This document shows positions 8,885 through 17,449 of a DNA stretch of 64,000 bases, one piece after another. The stretch's first letter is position 1, and the number at the start of each line of letters is the position of its first letter. Source of the DNA: Acidobacteriota bacterium (lineage in GTDB: Bacteria > Acidobacteriota > Thermoanaerobaculia > UBA5066 > Gp7-AA6); the NCBI GenBank assembly GCA_027307335.1, contig DAHUXD010000023.1, positions 62,001 to 126,000 on the forward strand. Reading direction: 5' to 3'. Made by a program: the position numbers and the translations under genes. The notes below the pieces were generated by a model. It was given only the letters and a program-made list of their open reading frames with translations, had not been told where the DNA came from and made no database searches.

Positions 8885-10258
8885 TTGAGCTCGGCTCCCC
8901 CCCGGCCGGCCGCCGCCGCGGCGCCCCCCTCTTCCTCCCCGAACCCGGCCTACGAGCTGCTCGCGGAGAAAGCCGGCTTCCGCGAGTTCCGCCTGAAGAA
9001 GAACGGCCTGCGCGTCCTCCTCCTCCAGAACCGCGTCGCGCCGGTCGCGACCTTTGCGATCGTGTACCACGTCGGCAGCCGGAACGAGGCCGTGGGGCAC
9101 ACCGGCGCGACGCACCTGCTCGAGCACCTCATGTTCAAGGGCACGCCGGAGTTCGATCGCGCGAAGGGAACGGCGGTCGCCGCGGTGCTCGAGGCGATCG
9201 GAGCGCGGTTCAACGCGACGACCTGGTTCGACCGCACGAACTACTACGAGACCGTTCCTTCCGACGCGCTCGACACCGCGCTCGCGATCGAGGCCTCCCG
9301 CATGCGGAGCGCGCTCCTCCGGGACGAGGACCGCGCGCCGGAGATGACGGTCGTGCGCAACGAGTTCGAGCGCGGCGAGAACTCGCCCTTCCAGGTGCTC
9401 TACAAGGAGACGTTCGCGACCGCCTTCCGCGAGCACCCGTATCACCACCCGACGATCGGCTGGCGGACCGACATCGAGGGCGTGTCGACCGAACGGCTGC
9501 GCGAGTTCTACGACACGTTCTACCACCCGAACAACGCGACGGCGATGCTCATCGGCGACTTCGACGAGGCCGTCGCGCTCTCTTCGATCGAGCGGCGCTT
9601 CGGCGCGATCCCGCCGTCGCTCCGTCCGATCCCGAAGGTGTACACGGCCGAGCCGCCCCAGGAGGGCGAGCGGCGGTTCGTCGTCCGCCGCGCGGGCGAG
9701 GTCGCCTGGTGCGGGCTCTCGTGGCGCACCGTCGAGGCACGCCATCCCGACACCCACGCGCTCGCGGTCCTCGGCCACATCCTCGGCGGCGGCATCACGG
9801 CGCGCCTGCACCAGGCGCTCGTCGAGAAGAGCCTCGCGCTGTCGGTGACCGTCGTGCCCTGGCAGCTGCGCGACCCGGCCCTCTTCTCGGTCTTCGCGCC
9901 GGTGCGGCCCGGGATCGAGCCCGCGGAGGTCGAGGGCGTGATCCGGCGAGAGGTCGCGCGCATCGCGGCCGAGTCGGTGACCGAGGCCGAGTGCGAGAAG
10001 GCGCGCACCCAGATCGAGGCCGAGGTCGTGTTCGACCGCGACTCGACCGACCAGATCGCGGCGTCGCTGTCCGAGGCGATCGCGGTCGCGGACTGGCAGT
10101 GGTACGCCGACTATCCGGAGGCGATCCGGCGCGTCGGGCCGGCCGACGTGCAGCGGGTCGTGTTGACGTACCTCCACGACGACGGGCTGACCGTCGGCCA
10201 GTACCTGCCCCGGCCGCCGGCGGACCTCGCGATCGACGCGGAGGAGCCGGGGGAATGA
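8885..10258 (+). CDS. M16 zinc peptidase, catalytic subunit
   Basis: A 457-residue protein with a TTG start and an Ala/Pro-rich N-terminus. The inverted zinc motif HxxEH is intact (HLLEHLMFKGTPEF, about residues 78-82), and the third ligand Glu lies in VVRNEFERGENSPF about 75 residues later. These are the hallmarks of M16 (pitrilysin/MPP-like) metallopeptidases. The size is that of one M16B half-clamp, so it is expected to pair with a second subunit. The next gene overlaps it by four bases (ATGA) and encodes such a partner. No clear signal peptide is visible. Confidence 0.92.
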   Translation: MSSAPPRPAAAAAPPSSSPNPAYELLAEKAGFREFRLKKNGLRVLLLQNRVAPVATFAIVYHVGSRNEAVGHTGATHLLEHLMFKGTPEFDRAKGTAVAAVLEAIGARFNATTWFDRTNYYETVPSDALDTALAIEASRMRSALLRDEDRAPEMTVVRNEFERGENSPFQVLYKETFATAFREHPYHHPTIGWRTDIEGVSTERLREFYDTFYHPNNATAMLIGDFDEAVALSSIERRFGAIPPSLRPIPKVYTAEPPQEGERRFVVRRAGEVAWCGLSWRTVEARHPDTHALAVLGHILGGGITARLHQALVEKSLALSVTVVPWQLRDPALFSVFAPVRPGIEPAEVEGVIRREVARIAAESVTEAECEKARTQIEAEVVFDRDSTDQIAASLSEAIAVADWQWYADYPEAIRRVGPADVQRVVLTYLHDDGLTVGQYLPRPPADLAIDAEEPGE

Positions 10259-11559
10259 GCGCGGCCGCCGTCGCGCCGCCGCCGCGCCGCCCGTTCGAAG
10301 AGACGGTCCGGCGGCGGACGCTCCGGAACGGCGCGCGCCTCTTCGTCCTCGAGAACCGCTTCAATCCGACCGTCGCGCTCTCCGGGTCGCTCCGCGCGGG
10401 CCGGCTCTACGCGCCCGAGGACCGCCGCATGATCGCGTCGATCGCGGCGGGCGAGCTGATGAAGGGCACCGCCCGGCGCACGAAGCTCGAGCTCGCCGAG
10501 GACCTCGAGAGCCGCGCGGCGAGCCTCTCCTTCTCCTCCGACGCGAGCGACCCGGTCGGCGTCGACGTCACCGGCGCCGCGCTCTCGCGCGACACCGACC
10601 TCCTGATCGACACGCTCGCGGAGGTCCTCCGCACGCCGACGTTTCCGCGGGACGAGCTGGACAAGGAGAAGAAGCGCCTCGTCGGCGCGATCCGGCAGCA
10701 GCAGGAGCAGACGTCGATGCGGGCGTACGAGGCCGCGATGCGGCGCATCTATCCGCTCGCGCACCCGATGCACCGCCTGACCGGGGCCGAGCGGATCTCC
10801 CGCGTCGAGTCGCTGGACCGCGCCGACCTCGAGGCGTTCTACCGCGACCGGTACGGCGCGGCGTCCCTCGCCATCGTCGTCGTCGGCGACGTGGACGCCG
10901 ACCGCGTCCTCGACCGCCTCGAGGCGGGGCTCGAGCCCTGGGCGGCAGGCCCCTCGACCGGCATCGCCGCGCCGCCGATTCCGGCCCCCTCGCCGGGGGA
11001 GGAGACGGTGCGGATGCCCGACAAGGCGAACGCCGATGTCGTGCTGGCCGTGCCGGCAAACCTCGCGCGCACCGACCCCGAATTCCTCGCCTGCTCGCTC
11101 GCGAACTCGGCGCTCGGCCAGTCCTCGCTCACCTCCCGCCTCGGCGTGCGCGTCCGCGACACCGAGGGCCTGACGTACGGCATCCACTCGAGCTTCTCCG
11201 CCACGCACCTGCCGGGGCCGTTCGTCGTCAGCCTCACCGTCAAGCCGCAGAGCCGTGGCCAGGCCCTCGCCGCGACGCTCGACGAGATCCACAAGTACCT
11301 CTCGGGCGGCATGACCGAGAAGGAGCTCGCGGAGGAGAAGAGCGCCAGGATCGGGCGGTTCAAGGTGGACCTCGGCTCGAACGCGGGGATCGCCCAGGCG
11401 CTCGACGCGGCGATCTACTACGGCTTCGGGGTCGGCTACCTCGACGTGTTCCCGCAGAAGGTGGCGGCGGTGGCGAAGGCCGAGGCGGATGCCGCGTTCT
11501 CGGCGCGGGTGCGTCCCGACGCGTTCACGGTGGTGAGCGCGGGGACGTTCCCGCCGTGA
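10255..11559 (+). CDS. M16 peptidase-like, non-catalytic partner subunit
   Basis: A 434-residue M16-fold protein starting at ATG 10255, overlapping the previous stop. The position of the HxxEH motif reads SIAAGELMKG, so both His residues are lost and zinc binding is not expected. The C-terminal half retains the conserved RVRDTEGLTYGIHSSF stretch, which in M16B heterodimers supplies the substrate-positioning Arg/Tyr. Together with the upstream catalytic gene it should form a two-subunit clamp like mitochondrial processing peptidase. The substrate is unknown; short peptides are typical. Confidence 0.9.
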   Translation: MSAAAVAPPPRRPFEETVRRRTLRNGARLFVLENRFNPTVALSGSLRAGRLYAPEDRRMIASIAAGELMKGTARRTKLELAEDLESRAASLSFSSDASDPVGVDVTGAALSRDTDLLIDTLAEVLRTPTFPRDELDKEKKRLVGAIRQQQEQTSMRAYEAAMRRIYPLAHPMHRLTGAERISRVESLDRADLEAFYRDRYGAASLAIVVVGDVDADRVLDRLEAGLEPWAAGPSTGIAAPPIPAPSPGEETVRMPDKANADVVLAVPANLARTDPEFLACSLANSALGQSSLTSRLGVRVRDTEGLTYGIHSSFSATHLPGPFVVSLTVKPQSRGQALAATLDEIHKYLSGGMTEKELAEEKSARIGRFKVDLGSNAGIAQALDAAIYYGFGVGYLDVFPQKVAAVAKAEADAAFSARVRPDAFTVVSAGTFPP

Positions 11560-11601
11560 CTTGCGCTTTTCCGCCGCATCCATGACAGAATCTCCCCTCG
11601 A

Positions 11602-11958
11602 ATGAGACGCCCCCAGCACCGGCGCCCGCTGCGCCGCCGCCCCGGCGAGGCGCCCGCCACGCACCGCGTGTGGGTGTCTCAGGATCAGCCGCTCCGCGAG
11701 CAGGCACCGGACGGGAAGACCTATTTCCGGATCCGCCTCGACGGCGAGCCCTCTCCCGAGTGGATGCGCGCCTACCGCGCGGGGCTCCTCGGCCTCGTGC
11801 CCGAGGACCGCGACGCGGTGCTGCGGTTCGAGTTCCAGGGCGACAGCGTCCGCTTCGCCGCGTCCGACGCCGAGGTCGGACGACTCCGGAAGGTGCTCGA
11901 GCGCCGGGTCGAGGCCGTGAACGGGATCCTGTCCGGCGGCCGCTCGATCAGTTCCTAG
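11602..11958 (+). CDS. Conserved hypothetical small protein
   Basis: A 118-residue protein with a strongly basic N-terminus (about nine Arg in the first 20 residues) followed by a compact acidic domain (YFRIRLDGEPSPEWMRAYR, then VLRFEFQGDSVRFAASD). I recognise no family. Good codon use and sense with the neighbours support it as a real gene. It lies 42 bases after the M16 pair and converges with the phospholipase D gene; the stops are only four bases apart. Confidence 0.6.
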   Translation: MRRPQHRRPLRRRPGEAPATHRVWVSQDQPLREQAPDGKTYFRIRLDGEPSPEWMRAYRAGLLGLVPEDRDAVLRFEFQGDSVRFAASDAEVGRLRKVLERRVEAVNGILSGGRSISS

Positions 11959-11962
11959 GAAC

Positions 11963-13096
11963 CTACTTTCTCTTCTTCGGCTTCTTCGCCTTCGCGGCGG
12001 ACCCCTTCTTCTTCGGTGAGGCGGCCTTCTTGCCCCTGACCGCCTTCTTCGCCGCCTTCTTCATCGCCTTTTTCTTCGCCTTCTTCTTCGCCTTTTTCCT
12101 CGTCTTCTCGTCGGCATCGATGGCGAGGGCCTCCGCCGCGCCCTCCTGACGGTCCTCGAGGTCGGCGAGGAGGCCCTCGTCGGAAAGGTCGAGCGGATGG
12201 GAGTTCTCCCAGTCCTGCTTGGCGATCCTGTGCAGGCGGTCGACCACCTCCGGGTCCCGCACCTCGATCGCGAGCTCGCGCCGGCTGTCGAAGCTTCCCG
12301 GCGCGAGGTTGATCGAGCCGACGATGGCCGCGACACCGTCGGCGAGCAGCATTTTCCCGTGGAGCTTCAGGCCCTTGAGCTTGTGGATCTTGATCCCGAC
12401 GTCGTCGAGGATGCGCAGGCCGCCCACGCCTTCGACGAGCTTGTCCTTCTTGAGCGTGTGCGGAGGTTTCGCCATGACGTGGACCTTGACGCCTCGCTCG
12501 GCGGCGCGCACCAGGCGCTCGAGGATGACGCTGTCCTGGTATCGCTCGTTCTGCACGAAGAGCGTGTGCTTGGCGTCGTCGATGAATCGGGCGATGCGGT
12601 CGCGCCCGTTGATCGGGCACCAGATCATGTGGGCCTTCTCTCCCGGCTGGAACGACTTGCGGTTCCAATCGGCCTCGAAACACGCAACGACCTCTTCGAC
12701 TTCGTGCCGATGATCGGTGATGACGGCGTAGTCCCGCGTCTCGGTCAGGTTCTTGGTCTCCCAGTTGAGCGATTTGATGAAGGCGACGGAGTCGTCCACC
12801 ACCATCGACTTCTCGTGCGTGAGGTCGACTTCGGGACTGCTGTCTCTGACCTCGACGCCCGCGGCGTGAAGCCTCTTACGCGTGGCCTCGTTGTCCTCCT
12901 CGCCGCTCCGCCGCTCGGGGTTGAGCATGACCTGCACTTTGACGCCGCGCTTGTGGGCAGCGATCACCGCGTCGAGGAGGGCCGGGTCCGAGAACACGAA
13001 CATCTTGACCCGGAGGGACTTCTTCGCGCCGGCGATCGCGTCGACGATCGGCTTGGCGGCGTCATCGGGCAGGACGACGAGGGAGCGGGACGACAT
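11963..13096 (-). CDS. Phospholipase D-like protein with lysine-rich C-terminal tail
   Basis: A 377-residue cytoplasmic-looking protein with two complete HxKx4D motifs: H94/K96/D101 (LTHEKSMVVDD) and H246/K248/D253 (KLHGKMLLADG). Both motifs are followed by the usual SxN-type residues (SLNW, GSINLAPGS). Such pairs form one phosphodiesterase active site acting on phospholipids or nucleic acids. From about residue 327 to the end the protein is a run of Lys/Ala repeats like a histone H1 tail, which suggests nucleic-acid binding and so a nuclease rather than a lipase. There is no signal peptide. The ABC exporter gene starts upstream on the same strand, 28 bases away. Confidence 0.87.
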   Translation of the reverse strand: MSSRSLVVLPDDAAKPIVDAIAGAKKSLRVKMFVFSDPALLDAVIAAHKRGVKVQVMLNPERRSGEEDNEATRKRLHAAGVEVRDSSPEVDLTHEKSMVVDDSVAFIKSLNWETKNLTETRDYAVITDHRHEVEEVVACFEADWNRKSFQPGEKAHMIWCPINGRDRIARFIDDAKHTLFVQNERYQDSVILERLVRAAERGVKVHVMAKPPHTLKKDKLVEGVGGLRILDDVGIKIHKLKGLKLHGKMLLADGVAAIVGSINLAPGSFDSRRELAIEVRDPEVVDRLHRIAKQDWENSHPLDLSDEGLLADLEDRQEGAAEALAIDADEKTRKKAKKKAKKKAMKKAAKKAVRGKKAASPKKKGSAAKAKKPKKRK

Positions 13097-13124
13097 CGGT
13101 TTCCTCCTGGTCGAATCGGTTCCT

Positions 13125-14978
13125 TCAGGCTCTGGCGATCGGGCCGGGCGGGGCCGCCGGGGCGGGCGGGACTCCCGCCTCCGACGGGAACTGGATCCGG
13201 TAGAGCTCGGCGTAGAGGCCGTTCAACTTGAGCAGCTCGGCGTGCGTGCCCTGCTCGTGGACGAACCCGTCCTTGAAGACGACGATCTTGTCGGCGTCCT
13301 TGATCGTCGACAACCGATGCGCGATGGCGATCGCGGTGCGGCCCTTCATCAGGTTCTCGAGGGCGTCCATCACGACCTTCTCGGATTCCGTGTCGAGGGC
13401 GGCCGTGGGCTCGTCGAGGATGAGGATGGGGGAGTTCCGGATGATCGCGCGCGCGATGCCGATCCGCTGCCGCTGGCCGCCCGAGAGCGTCATGCCGCGC
13501 TCGCCGACCTCGCTGTCGTAACCCTTCGGCATCCGCGAGATGAACTCGTCGGCGTTCGCGAGCTTCGCGGCGGAGACGACCTCCTCGCGCGAGGCGCCGG
13601 GCTTCCCGTACGCGATGTTTTCGGCGATCGTCCCGGCGAAGAGCACGGTGTCCTGGAGGACGCAGCCGACCTGGTTCCGCAGCGCCTTCAGCTTGAATTC
13701 CTTGACGTCGGTGCCGTCGATGAGGACGCGGCCCTGCGTCGCGTCGTAGAAGCGGGGAATCAGGCTCGCGACCGTGGACTTGCCGCCGCCCGTCGCGCCG
13801 ACGAAGCCGACGAGCTGTCCCGGCCGGATCTTGAAGCTGATCTCCTTCAGGACCGGCGACTCGGGCTTGTACGCGAACGCCACCTTCTCGAAGGTGATCT
13901 CGCCCTTCACGCCGGCGGGCTCCCGAGCGTCCGGCTTCTCCGGGATCATCTCGTCCGCGGCGAGGATCGTCTGCACGCGCTCGACGGCCACGGCCGCCTG
14001 CGCGATCGAGTTGGTCATCTTCGCGAGGTCCTGCACCGGCTTGAAGAACTTGTTCAGGTACGAGAGGAACACCGTCAGCGCACCGATCGTCATCGCGTCG
14101 CGCAGGATCAGCGACGCGCCCCGGTAGAGCACGAAACCCGTGCAGAGCGAGACGACCACGGTGACGACCGGCGACAGGAGCGACTTGATCCGGCGGGCCT
14201 TCAGCGCCGCGTCGACCGCGGCCTGGCTCGCGTCCTTCAGGTGCTCTTCCTCGAGCTGCTCGCGCCCGTACGCCTTGACGACGCGCATCGACTCGAGGCC
14301 CTCCTGGACGACGGCGACGATGTCGCTCTGGCGGTGCCGCACCTCGTGCGTCGCCTTCTTGACCGCCTTCTTGAAGCGCGACACGAACAGGAGGAGGAAC
14401 GGCGTGACCGCGACCGCGATCAGCGTGAAGTCGAAGTTCAGCCAGAACATCAGGCCGAGCATTCCGATGATCGTGAGGATGTCGACGAAGATCCCGAGCG
14501 TCGAGCCGGAGGCGAAATTCTGGATCGTCGTGATGTCGGTCGTGATCGTCGAGAGGAGGTTCCCGGTCTGCTGCTTGTCGTAGTAGCCGAGCGAGAGCCG
14601 GTCGAGGTGGTGGTAAACGCGCATCCGGAGGTCGTTCGCGACGTATTGGCCGACGCTCTCCGTGTAGTAGTTGTCGATGTAGCTCGCGATCGAGCCGAAC
14701 ACGGCGATGACGACGATGAGGCCCGCGGCGACGGCGGCGAGCCCCATCTTGTGATCCGCGAGCTGCGGCCCGATCAGGCTCGCGATCCAGTGCGGCATCG
14801 GGTGGTGGCCGATGACGCTGTCGAGCACGATCTTCAGCGGCCAGGGTCCGGCGAGGCTCATCGCGGTCTCGACGAGCATCGCGGCGAGGATGATCACGAG
14901 CCACCCGCGGTAGGGGCGGAGGAGCTCGCGGACGAGGCGGGTCATCCCGCTGCGGTCGGACAAATCGGGTTTGGACAC
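13125..14978 (-). CDS. ABC exporter, fused membrane and ATPase domains (MsbA-like)
   Basis: A 617-residue half-transporter. The N-terminal 320 residues hold six membrane helices of the type I exporter fold; the ATPase domain follows with Walker A GATGGGKST, the signature LSGGQRQRIGIARA, Walker B ILILDEPTAALD and the switch His in IAHRLST. It should act as a homodimer moving lipids, peptides or drugs outward. It is like MsbA and multidrug exporters, but substrate specificity cannot be read from sequence. It probably shares a transcript with the phospholipase D gene downstream. Confidence 0.93.
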   Translation of the reverse strand: MSKPDLSDRSGMTRLVRELLRPYRGWLVIILAAMLVETAMSLAGPWPLKIVLDSVIGHHPMPHWIASLIGPQLADHKMGLAAVAAGLIVVIAVFGSIASYIDNYYTESVGQYVANDLRMRVYHHLDRLSLGYYDKQQTGNLLSTITTDITTIQNFASGSTLGIFVDILTIIGMLGLMFWLNFDFTLIAVAVTPFLLLFVSRFKKAVKKATHEVRHRQSDIVAVVQEGLESMRVVKAYGREQLEEEHLKDASQAAVDAALKARRIKSLLSPVVTVVVSLCTGFVLYRGASLILRDAMTIGALTVFLSYLNKFFKPVQDLAKMTNSIAQAAVAVERVQTILAADEMIPEKPDAREPAGVKGEITFEKVAFAYKPESPVLKEISFKIRPGQLVGFVGATGGGKSTVASLIPRFYDATQGRVLIDGTDVKEFKLKALRNQVGCVLQDTVLFAGTIAENIAYGKPGASREEVVSAAKLANADEFISRMPKGYDSEVGERGMTLSGGQRQRIGIARAIIRNSPILILDEPTAALDTESEKVVMDALENLMKGRTAIAIAHRLSTIKDADKIVVFKDGFVHEQGTHAELLKLNGLYAELYRIQFPSEAGVPPAPAAPPGPIARA

Positions 14979-15018
14979 CGGTGGGAATTCTATTGCGGTC
15001 CCGTGACGGAGGGGGACG

Positions 15019-15855
15019 CTAGGTTCTCCCCTCCCACTCGAGAGTCCGGTAGTCGAAGGTGGCCGCGTGGCGGGGCGAGAACTTCACGATTTCGAAGTAC
15101 GGCGAGAGGTCGAAGTCGCGGGGCACGCAGAGGGTCGGGTGCCGGGCGCGGAGGAGGCCGCTGTACGCGCGCCGGGTCGGCCGGCCGAGGATCTGCTGGC
15201 GCATCCTCTCGGCGACCGTGTGGGGCTTGCGGCGGACCGGCACCGGGAGGATCGGGAAGCCGACCCGCCCGAAGGCCTCGGCCAGCAGCGTCGAGCAGAT
15301 CGTCTCGGTCTCGCGGCCGCTGCCGAAGTGGAGCGCGTCGTCCCGAAGGCTCGACGGGATGAGGTGGAAGGGCAGGAGGTACCGCGTCAGGTCCCAGAAG
15401 TTGCGTCGGTCGTACTTCAGGCCGATCCGGGCGATGACGTAGTCGAGCACCACGGCGAGGTCCTCGGGCCTCAGCCCGACCGGCCGGCAGATCCGCAGGT
15501 TCAGGTCGGCGTACTTCGCGAGCGGCGAGACGACGACGCCCTTGTCGACGAGCGCCTCGACGATCAGGTGCTTCGCCTCGCGGCCGAAGCGCCGGTGCAT
15601 CTCGGCGCGCAGCTGCGGATCGCGCTTCAGGAGCGAGTCGCCGATGTAGAGCGCGCTGTGCGACCAGGCGCTTGTGGTGAGCAGCTTGATCGCCTGCGAG
15701 ATTCGCTGGTCGCCGTCGACGAGGATGACGTCGCCGGGCCGGACGGTCGCCTTCAGGATCGCGGGAGAGGTCTCGCCGAAATGCCGGTAGCGCTTGCGGG
15801 GTTCCGTGAGGATCCGTACGAACCAGGCCGAGATCGCGCGGCGCATGTGGCGCAC
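15019..15855 (-). CDS. YiiX-like permuted NlpC/P60 (papain-like) hydrolase
   Basis: A 278-residue protein with the circularly permuted NlpC/P60 arrangement: the conserved His comes first in AWSHSALYIGD after the VRPGDVILVDGD strand, and the Cys comes late in ETICSTLLAEAF. This is the YiiX/YebB-type family of amidases or thioesterases whose substrates are cell-wall peptides or lipid-linked amides. The N-terminus (MRHMRRAISAWFVRIL) is basic and amphipathic and could tether it to the membrane. It is the last gene of a minus-strand series with gaps of 36-46 bases. Confidence 0.78.
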   Translation of the reverse strand: MRHMRRAISAWFVRILTEPRKRYRHFGETSPAILKATVRPGDVILVDGDQRISQAIKLLTTSAWSHSALYIGDSLLKRDPQLRAEMHRRFGREAKHLIVEALVDKGVVVSPLAKYADLNLRICRPVGLRPEDLAVVLDYVIARIGLKYDRRNFWDLTRYLLPFHLIPSSLRDDALHFGSGRETETICSTLLAEAFGRVGFPILPVPVRRKPHTVAERMRQQILGRPTRRAYSGLLRARHPTLCVPRDFDLSPYFEIVKFSPRHAATFDYRTLEWEGRT

Positions 15856-15901
15856 GGTTCTATTGTGCGCCTGATTCCGAGGCGCGCAAGGTCAGGGTGT
15901 G

Positions 15902-16306
15902 TTACTCGTCCGGAAGCTCCGGCTCCTCCTGCACCTCGCGCTTGGTGCCGGGCGCGAGGAGGTCCATGACGAGGTCGGGCAGGGTCTCCGAGAACTCGCT
16001 GCGGGGCATGATGCGCGACACGCCGGCCGCCTGGGCCTTCCCGGCGAGCTCCTTGTCGACGTGGGACAGGAACCCGATGATCGGCAGCGCCGCCGTCGGG
16101 CTCTTCCGGCGAAGCTCCTGCACGGCCGCGAGCATCCGGCCGTTGCCGGAGAGCTCGAGCAGGACCGCCGCGGCGTGGTCGTCGCAGGCGGCGGCGAGCT
16201 CCCCCGCCCCGACGAAACGCACCGGCGCGTTGAGGTGTCGCGCGGTCGCCTCGATCTTCGAGCGGAAAAAGAGATCCTCGACGCAGGCGATCAGGATTTT
16301 GCCCAT
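15902..16306 (-). CDS. Degenerate response-regulator receiver-like protein
   Basis: A 134-residue protein whose predicted alternation of strands and helices fits a CheY-like receiver (KILIACVEDLFFRSKIEATAR start, AAAVLLELSG, LPIIGFLSHVD, GVSRIMPRSEF). The phosphoacceptor Asp at the end of strand 3 is replaced: the segment reads VLLELSGN. The acidic pocket is also reduced to ED. It is therefore likely a pseudo-receiver used for protein binding, or a fold that looks like one. It sits 36 bases downstream of the kinase/outer-membrane-protein operon and may belong to it. Confidence 0.65.
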   Translation of the reverse strand: MGKILIACVEDLFFRSKIEATARHLNAPVRFVGAGELAAACDDHAAAVLLELSGNGRMLAAVQELRRKSPTAALPIIGFLSHVDKELAGKAQAAGVSRIMPRSEFSETLPDLVMDLLAPGTKREVQEEPELPDE

Positions 16307-16342
16307 GGACAGTCGGATTCTATACGGTTGCGGCCCGATCGT

Positions 16343-17449
16343 TCAGAACATCTTCACCAGGTCGACCGTGACGCGATTGACCCAGTGGTACGAGTCGAGC
16401 CGTCTCTGCCACATGACGGAGGGCTGCACGTAAACGAGCGGCAGCACCGTGTAGGCGAATCCCGCCCGATATCCCTCGGCCCACGTGTGCCACCACCAGT
16501 CGTCCGTGTTGTAGGCGCCCACGAGCGCGTCCCGGCCGATGTACTGGTAGACGAAGAAGGCGCGCCAGCGGCCGGGCGTGCCGACGCCGCCGACGGTGAC
16601 GGCGGCCTCGTACGCGTTCGGTCCCGTTCCGACGATCCCGAAGTTGTGCACGAAGTCGAGGCTGATGGACGCGGGAACGCCTCCGAGCGGGAACCGGAGC
16701 AGGACCAGATCGTCGAGCAGCTGGAACTTCGACAGGTACGACGGCCTTCCGTCGGGGCCGATCCGGATCCGGTTCTCCCGGTAGTACTGAGGCGCCACGT
16801 CGTCCATGTTCATGTTCCAGAAGGCGGACGACGCCTGCACGGCGAATCGGCTCTCGTCCCCCCAGTTCCACACGACCTGGCCGACGCCGAGGAGCGACTT
16901 GTCCTGGTAGCGCTGCGCGCTGTAGATGCCGGCGGCGGTGAACGTCAGCGTGGACGCCGGGCCGAGCGTGTGGACGTACGAGAGCGCGGCCCCGGGCGTC
17001 GTGACGTCGCGATGGTCCCACATCATCTCGCTCGCGACGACCGGGATCCCGAATGCGCCGGCCTGGAACTTCCACGCCCCGGGCGTCCACTGGAAGAAGT
17101 ATTCGTCGACGACGGCGCCGCGCGAGACGTAGTTGTCGCCGTAGAGCGCGTTGTCGTAGTTCGGCTCCGTGCCGTAGTCGAAGACGGCCCGCACGCCGAA
17201 CTTCACGGTGGGGGAAACGAGGAAGTCGAGCTCGGGCCGGAGCTCGAAGCGGCCGCGGCTGATGATCGACGTGTAATAGGTGTAGTCCTCGAGATGGTTG
17301 ATGTTGTCGTAGCGCGCGAGGAAGTCCCACTGGAAGGCGAGGTGCGGACGGGCGGATTCCTCGAAGTACTGCGGCGCGGCGTCCTGGGCGCCGGCGATCG
17401 CCCGAACGGCCAGAAGGAGCAGACTCGCCGTCAGCGATCGCGCCGTCAA
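16343..17449 (-). CDS. Putative outer-membrane beta-barrel protein
   Basis: A 368-residue protein starting at a TTG that overlaps the kinase stop (TTGA). This start gives a good signal peptide (LTARSLTASLLLLAV, cleavage near AGAQD). The mature part is rich in alternating aromatic/polar strands (RYDNINHLEDYTYYTSI, FELRPELDFLV) and ends in VDLVKMF with a terminal Phe, the usual signal for outer-membrane assembly. I do not recognise the exact family. Translational coupling to the kinase suggests that the kinase and this porin-like protein work in one pathway. Confidence 0.75.
   Translation of the reverse strand: MTARSLTASLLLLAVRAIAGAQDAAPQYFEESARPHLAFQWDFLARYDNINHLEDYTYYTSIISRGRFELRPELDFLVSPTVKFGVRAVFDYGTEPNYDNALYGDNYVSRGAVVDEYFFQWTPGAWKFQAGAFGIPVVASEMMWDHRDVTTPGAALSYVHTLGPASTLTFTAAGIYSAQRYQDKSLLGVGQVVWNWGDESRFAVQASSAFWNMNMDDVAPQYYRENRIRIGPDGRPSYLSKFQLLDDLVLLRFPLGGVPASISLDFVHNFGIVGTGPNAYEAAVTVGGVGTPGRWRAFFVYQYIGRDALVGAYNTDDWWWHTWAEGYRAGFAYTVLPLVYVQPSVMWQRRLDSYHWVNRVTVDLVKMF

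Noticed and set aside
8865-8888. Tiny open frame ATGACGCGAGCTCGCCGG... ending in TGA
   Set aside because: Only seven codons, lies between two genes, no ribosome-binding site or sign of a leader peptide.
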